A stretch of DNA of 8,357 nucleotides from Dehalococcoidia bacterium (GTDB lineage: Bacteria > Chloroflexota > Dehalococcoidia > Dehalococcoidales > UBA3254): contig JAUYDO010000075.1 in NCBI GenBank assembly GCA_030691835.1, positions 1-8,357 on the forward strand. The letters run 5' to 3'. How positions within the stretch are numbered: position 1 is the stretch's first letter; each line of letters opens with the position of its first letter. The notes beneath the pieces are model-generated. The model worked only from the letters and a program-made list of their open reading frames with translations. It ran no database searches and was not told the origin of the DNA. Shown piece after piece: positions 5,238 through 8,357 of this stretch. Position numbers and translations under genes: made by a program.

Positions 5238-6079
5238 AGTACCGCTTCCTTATGTCTAGAGCTATGACAGTTCAGGTTGACCGCCACCGGCATGCTGGCG
5301 ATGTGAGCGGGAAAGACTTCCACGTTTACCGCCAGCGCCGTAGTCCTGCCGCCATAGCCCATGGGACCGATTCCGAGATTATTTACCTTCTCAAGCAGTT
5401 CCCTTTCCAGCTCCGCTACCTCGGGGTCGGGGTTGTGCTCGCCCACCTTCCTCAGCAGAGACTTCTTGGCTAGCTGGAGGGTCTTTTCAGCAGTGCCGCC
5501 GATGCCCACGCCAACAATGATTGGCGGGCACGGGTTACTGCCCGCTTTATCCACTGCATCCAGCACGAGGTCTATAACGCCCTTGCGCCCTGCCGCCGGA
5601 GTGAGCATGCCGAGACGGCTCATGTTCTCGGCGCCGCCGCCCTTGGGCACGACGGTAATCTTCACCTTGTCGCCGGGCACGATATCGGTATAGATGATTG
5701 CCGGCGTGTTGTCTTTAGTATTGACTCTGGCTGAGAAAGGCTGTTTCACCATGGACTTGCGCAGGTAGCCTTCGTTGTATGCCTGCTTCACGCCCTCGTT
5801 GATTGCGGTGACCATATCACCGCCGGTGATGTGTACTTCCTGTCCCAGCTCCACGAAGACCACGGCGGCGCCGCAGTCCTGGCACAGCGGTATCTGCTCT
5901 TTGGCGGCTATATCCGCGTTCTGTAAGATTTGCTCCAGCACCTCTTTGGCAACGGGCGATTCCTCGGTTTCCCGCGCCTTCTTGAGAGCCTCCAGAACAT
6001 CATCCGTCAGGTAGAAGTTGGCTTCACAGAAGAGACGGGCGACTGTCCTGGTAATCTCCCTGGCATCAATTTCTCGCAT
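5234..6079 (-). CDS. fumA (alpha subunit): Class I fumarate hydratase, alpha (N-terminal) subunit
   Basis: This is the iron-sulfur half of the two-subunit class I fumarase (fumarate + water <-> malate). At 281 residues it has the usual length. Cys66 (in PLCQDCG), Cys184 (in NPCPP) and Cys271 (in NLNCHSSRH) are the expected three ligands of the [4Fe-4S] cluster that activates substrate. Other family motifs are KGGGAENMSRLGMLTPA (146-162), GVGIGG (190-195) and GIGPMGYGGRTTALAV (236-251). Cys69 stands where the family usually has Thr in CQDTG. Start 6079 has GAAGGAG (6094-6088) eight bases upstream and lies 23 bases after the malic enzyme stop; its end overlaps sdhA by four bases. It produces or consumes malate for the upstream malic enzyme and fumarate for SDH. 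The cluster type is oxygen-labile, fitting an anaerobic lifestyle. The related tartrate dehydratase alpha subunit is less likely in this context. Confidence 0.94.
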   Translation of the reverse strand: MREIDAREITRTVARLFCEANFYLTDDVLEALKKARETEESPVAKEVLEQILQNADIAAKEQIPLCQDCGAAVVFVELGQEVHITGGDMVTAINEGVKQAYNEGYLRKSMVKQPFSARVNTKDNTPAIIYTDIVPGDKVKITVVPKGGGAENMSRLGMLTPAAGRKGVIDLVLDAVDKAGSNPCPPIIVGVGIGGTAEKTLQLAKKSLLRKVGEHNPDPEVAELERELLEKVNNLGIGPMGYGGRTTALAVNVEVFPAHIASMPVAVNLNCHSSRHKEAVL

Positions 6080-6102
6080 AAACCAAACTCCTTCTTGCCT
6101 GC

Positions 6103-7461
6103 TTATACACCTTTCGGTGGAGGCGGTATCAAGCCTGTCTTCATAAGCGTGTCGACCGTCTGTCTGGCTTCCCTTATCATCTTGTCTGCCTGCTTTGCCA
6201 GGTCTTCCCGGCTAATCTTTACCCTGGCTACGCCCTGCTCCTGGGCTTTCATGCCTACGGCGACAGCCTCTCTGACGAATACCTCCCACTCAGCCATGGA
6301 GGGTACGATGTACTCTTCGCTGAGTCCGCGGTCTTCGGCACATTTCGCCAGCTCGTAAGCGGCGGCGATGCACATCTCGTCGGTGATTGTCCTGGCTCTG
6401 ACGTCAAGGGTGCCGCGGAAGATAGCGGGGAAACCTATCGAGTTGTTGACCTGGTTGGGGAAGTCGGACCTGCCGGTAGCCACGATTTTGAGTCCAGCCT
6501 CTTTGGCGTCCCAGGGCCAGATTTCCGGAAGCGGGTTGGCGCAGAAGAAGCCGATACCGTCCTTAGCCATCTTTTTTATCCACTCGCCCTTAATGGTGCC
6601 CGGCTCCGGTTTAGATAGTGAAATAACCACATCAGCACCTACCAGAGCTTCGGCGATACCTCCCTGTACTTTATCAGGATTGGTGCGCACTGCCAGGTCA
6701 CACTTGTAGGGGTTTTCTTTCTGCTTTGTCTCCAGGTCCTTCCTGCCGCTGTGAAGCGTGGCTTTGCTATCAACCAGTATCATGTTCTCCGGCTTGAAGC
6801 CATCAGCGAACATAAGTCTGGCAATGGCAACGTTGGCAGCACCTACGCCGACCATGGTGACCCTTACCTTTTTCTTGTCCTTGCCCACGACCTTGAGGGC
6901 ATTTACTATGCCCGCCAGCGTGACAGCGGCGGTGCCCTGCTGGTCGTCATGCCATACCGGTAGATGGCAGTCCTTGCGCAGTGTATCGAGAATGTAGAAG
7001 CACTTGGGGTTGGATATGTCCTCCAGGTTGACGCCGCCGAATGACGGCTGGAGGAGCTTTACCGTCTTGATAATTTCCTCCGGGTCTTTAGTATCAAGGC
7101 AGATAGCTACGGCATCCACACCGCCGAGATACTTAAAGAGGAGCGCTTTACCTTCCATCACCGGCATAGCCGCCTCGGGACCTATATCGCCCAAGCCCAG
7201 CACTCTGGTGCCATCCGAGACCACGGCGACGGTGTTCCATTTGCTAGTAAAATCGTAGACCTTATCCTTATCCGCCTGTATTGCCTTGCATGGCTCGGCG
7301 ACGCCGGGCGTGTACCAGATAGCAAAGTCCTTGAAGTCGCGGACAACGCATCTCGGTACGGTCTGCATCTTTCCCTTGTAGTAAGGGTGCATTATCATGG
7401 CGTCCTGTGCCGGTTTCTTTGCCTTAGCCAGAAGTTCCTCTTTGGTTACTTTTTGTGCCAT
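6103..7461 (-). CDS. NAD(P)-dependent malic enzyme (oxaloacetate-decarboxylating type)
   Basis: The enzyme converts malate to pyruvate and CO2 with reduction of NAD(P), in the cytosol. At 452 residues it is the short bacterial form without a phosphotransacetylase-like domain. The N-terminal catalytic domain shows WYTPGVAEPCKAI (49-61) with catalytic Tyr50 and MEGKALLFKYLGGVDAVAI (102-120) with Lys105. Glu147-Asp148 (NLEDIS) and Asp172 (HDDQQGTA) are metal ligands. The Rossmann domain has GVGAAN (205-210), where the sixth position is Asn rather than the usual Gly, and Asp231 at the end of the second strand, which may favour NAD over NADP. TGRSDFPNQVNNSIGFPAIFRG (329-350) is the family's hallmark. 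Start 7461 follows an AAGGAG site (within 7466-7474), 18 bases after the sucD stop. In context it joins the fumarase product malate to pyruvate. Cofactor preference and direction are inferred. Confidence 0.94.
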   Translation of the reverse strand: MAQKVTKEELLAKAKKPAQDAMIMHPYYKGKMQTVPRCVVRDFKDFAIWYTPGVAEPCKAIQADKDKVYDFTSKWNTVAVVSDGTRVLGLGDIGPEAAMPVMEGKALLFKYLGGVDAVAICLDTKDPEEIIKTVKLLQPSFGGVNLEDISNPKCFYILDTLRKDCHLPVWHDDQQGTAAVTLAGIVNALKVVGKDKKKVRVTMVGVGAANVAIARLMFADGFKPENMILVDSKATLHSGRKDLETKQKENPYKCDLAVRTNPDKVQGGIAEALVGADVVISLSKPEPGTIKGEWIKKMAKDGIGFFCANPLPEIWPWDAKEAGLKIVATGRSDFPNQVNNSIGFPAIFRGTLDVRARTITDEMCIAAAYELAKCAEDRGLSEEYIVPSMAEWEVFVREAVAVGMKAQEQGVARVKISREDLAKQADKMIREARQTVDTLMKTGLIPPPPKGV

Positions 7462-7479
7462 TGTTTCTCCTTCCGTTTT

Positions 7480-8334
7480 CTATACTTTCATAAGTCTGGC
7501 TATATCGCTTGGTTTCTCCATCACCGGGACCCCCGCCGCCGCAAATGCCTTAATCTTGGATTCAGCCGTTCCGGCGCCGCCCATGATTATCGCCCCGGCG
7601 TGCCCCATCCTCTTTCCCGGAGGAGCGGCGCGACCGGCGATGTAGGCGACCACCGGTTTGGGATACTTTGTGTCTTTGATATACTTTGCCGCCATTTCTT
7701 CGGCACTACCGCCTATTTCGCCGATGAGAACGACTCCCTTTGTCTCTTCGTCATTGCGGAACATATCCAGCATTTTGATGAAGTCCAGCCCGACAATGGG
7801 GTCGCCGCCCATGCCCACGCACGTGCTCTGACCCAGTCCGGCGCTGGTGACGTGCCAGGCAATCTCATAGGTCAGCGTGCCGCTCCGGGAAGCGATACCG
7901 ACGACACCCGGCTTGAAGATGTGGCTGGGCAGGATGCCCACCTTTATCTTGTTGGGAGGATTGATGAGACCGGGACAGTTGGGACCGACAATAATAACAC
8001 CCTTCTTGTCCGCCCTGGCGACGAACTCCATCTCGTCAACCTGGGGTATGCCTTCGGTGATAACCACGATGACTTTTATACCGGCATCGAGGGCTTCGAG
8101 CACGCTGTTCTTGGCGAAGCGAGCCGGAACGAACAGTATTGAGGTGTTAGCGCCCTGCTTCTCTACCGCCTCTTTCGCTGTGTTGTAGACCGGAACGCCC
8201 TCGACCTCCTGTCCGCCCTTGCCCGGAGTCACGCCTGCCACTACCCTGGTGCCGTACTTCAGCATGGACGCGGTATGGAAACGTCCCTCGTTTCCGGTAA
8301 TGCCGTGGACTACGACTCTGGTATATTTATTCAC
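7480..8334 (-). CDS. sucD: Succinyl-CoA ligase (ADP/GDP-forming), alpha subunit
   Basis: SucD with SucC interconverts succinyl-CoA and succinate with formation of ATP or GTP. The 284-residue length is standard. It has the CoA-binding [11 protein letters not shown] (11-21), VTPGKGG (35-41), GPNCPG (117-122), SRSGTLTYE (149-157), GGDPI (176-180), GEIGG (205-209) and the phosphohistidine site [10 protein letters not shown] (240-249) with His245. The GITGxEG form is also seen in thermophile and archaeal-like SucD. The start codon is GTG at 8334, inferred because the alpha fold begins at once (VVVHGITG). No good ribosome site lies near it: GGAGGG at 8357-8352 is 17 bases away. Probably translation is coupled to an upstream sucC, whose apparent stop TAG shares one base with the GTG. 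Malate-CoA ligase beta subunits are homologous, but the SDH and fumarase neighbours favour succinate. Confidence 0.94.
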   Translation of the reverse strand: MNKYTRVVVHGITGNEGRFHTASMLKYGTRVVAGVTPGKGGQEVEGVPVYNTAKEAVEKQGANTSILFVPARFAKNSVLEALDAGIKVIVVITEGIPQVDEMEFVARADKKGVIIVGPNCPGLINPPNKIKVGILPSHIFKPGVVGIASRSGTLTYEIAWHVTSAGLGQSTCVGMGGDPIVGLDFIKMLDMFRNDEETKGVVLIGEIGGSAEEMAAKYIKDTKYPKPVVAYIAGRAAPPGKRMGHAGAIIMGGAGTAESKIKAFAAAGVPVMEKPSDIARLMKV

Positions 8335-8357
8335 TATAACGCTGAAATTAACCCTCC
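8334..8357 (-). CDS. sucC: Probable last codons of sucC (succinyl-CoA ligase beta), cut by the edge
   Basis: On the minus strand the last 24 bases read in one frame as GGLISAL followed by TAG at 8336-8334. The G of this stop is also the first base of the sucD GTG. A beta-subunit gene directly upstream of sucD is the usual order. Only seven residues are visible and they carry no diagnostic motif, so this call rests on context and on the overlapping stop and start. The other two frames show an early TAA or continue in frame with sucD. Confidence 0.35.
   Translation of the reverse strand, partial: GGLISAL

Noticed and set aside
7387..8142. A 251-codon open frame on the plus strand opposite sucD and the malic enzyme start
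   Set aside because: Antisense to two well-supported genes and without recognisable domains.

Overview
This window is one long co-directional run on the minus strand. It encodes the C4-dicarboxylate part of central carbon metabolism and ends at an unlinked NAD-biosynthesis gene. Read 5'->3' on the minus strand (right to left), the order is: the probable last codons of sucC; sucD (succinyl-CoA ligase alpha); an NAD(P)-dependent malic enzyme; the alpha half of a class I [4Fe-4S] fumarase; sdhA, sdhC, sdhD and sdhB (succinate:quinone oxidoreductase or fumarate reductase); a 249-bp gap holding a MITE-like inverted-repeat element and a possible 12-codon leader ORF; the beta half of the fumarase; a strong intrinsic terminator; and nadB (L-aspartate oxidase), which runs off the left edge. 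No convincing plus-strand gene was seen; the long plus-strand open frames are antisense shadows.

Together the enzymes form a continuous chain: succinyl-CoA <-> succinate <-> fumarate <-> malate <-> pyruvate + CO2. ATP or GTP is made at SucCD, quinone is reduced (or quinol oxidised) at SDH, and NAD(P)H is made at the malic enzyme. No malate dehydrogenase or citrate synthase lies in the window. The malic enzyme takes the place where an mdh gene might be expected, so the cluster reads as a C4-to-pyruvate module rather than a complete TCA cycle. The fumarase is the oxygen-sensitive two-subunit Fe-S type. The SDH membrane anchor keeps four candidate haem-ligand histidines, as in the dihaem, menaquinone-type enzymes. 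Both features suit an anaerobic or microaerophilic prokaryote.

Taxonomy is inferred only from overall protein character, moderately high GC, strong AGGAGG ribosome sites and gene content. A bacterium of the Chloroflexota (Dehalococcoidia-like) seems the best guess, but other anaerobic lineages cannot be excluded from this window.

Most of the window is ordinary metabolism. The unusual points are the fumarase split around the SDH genes, the structured repeat between sdhB and the fumarase beta gene, a probably leaderless nadB transcript with an extended -10 promoter, and the four-histidine SdhC/SdhD anchor.
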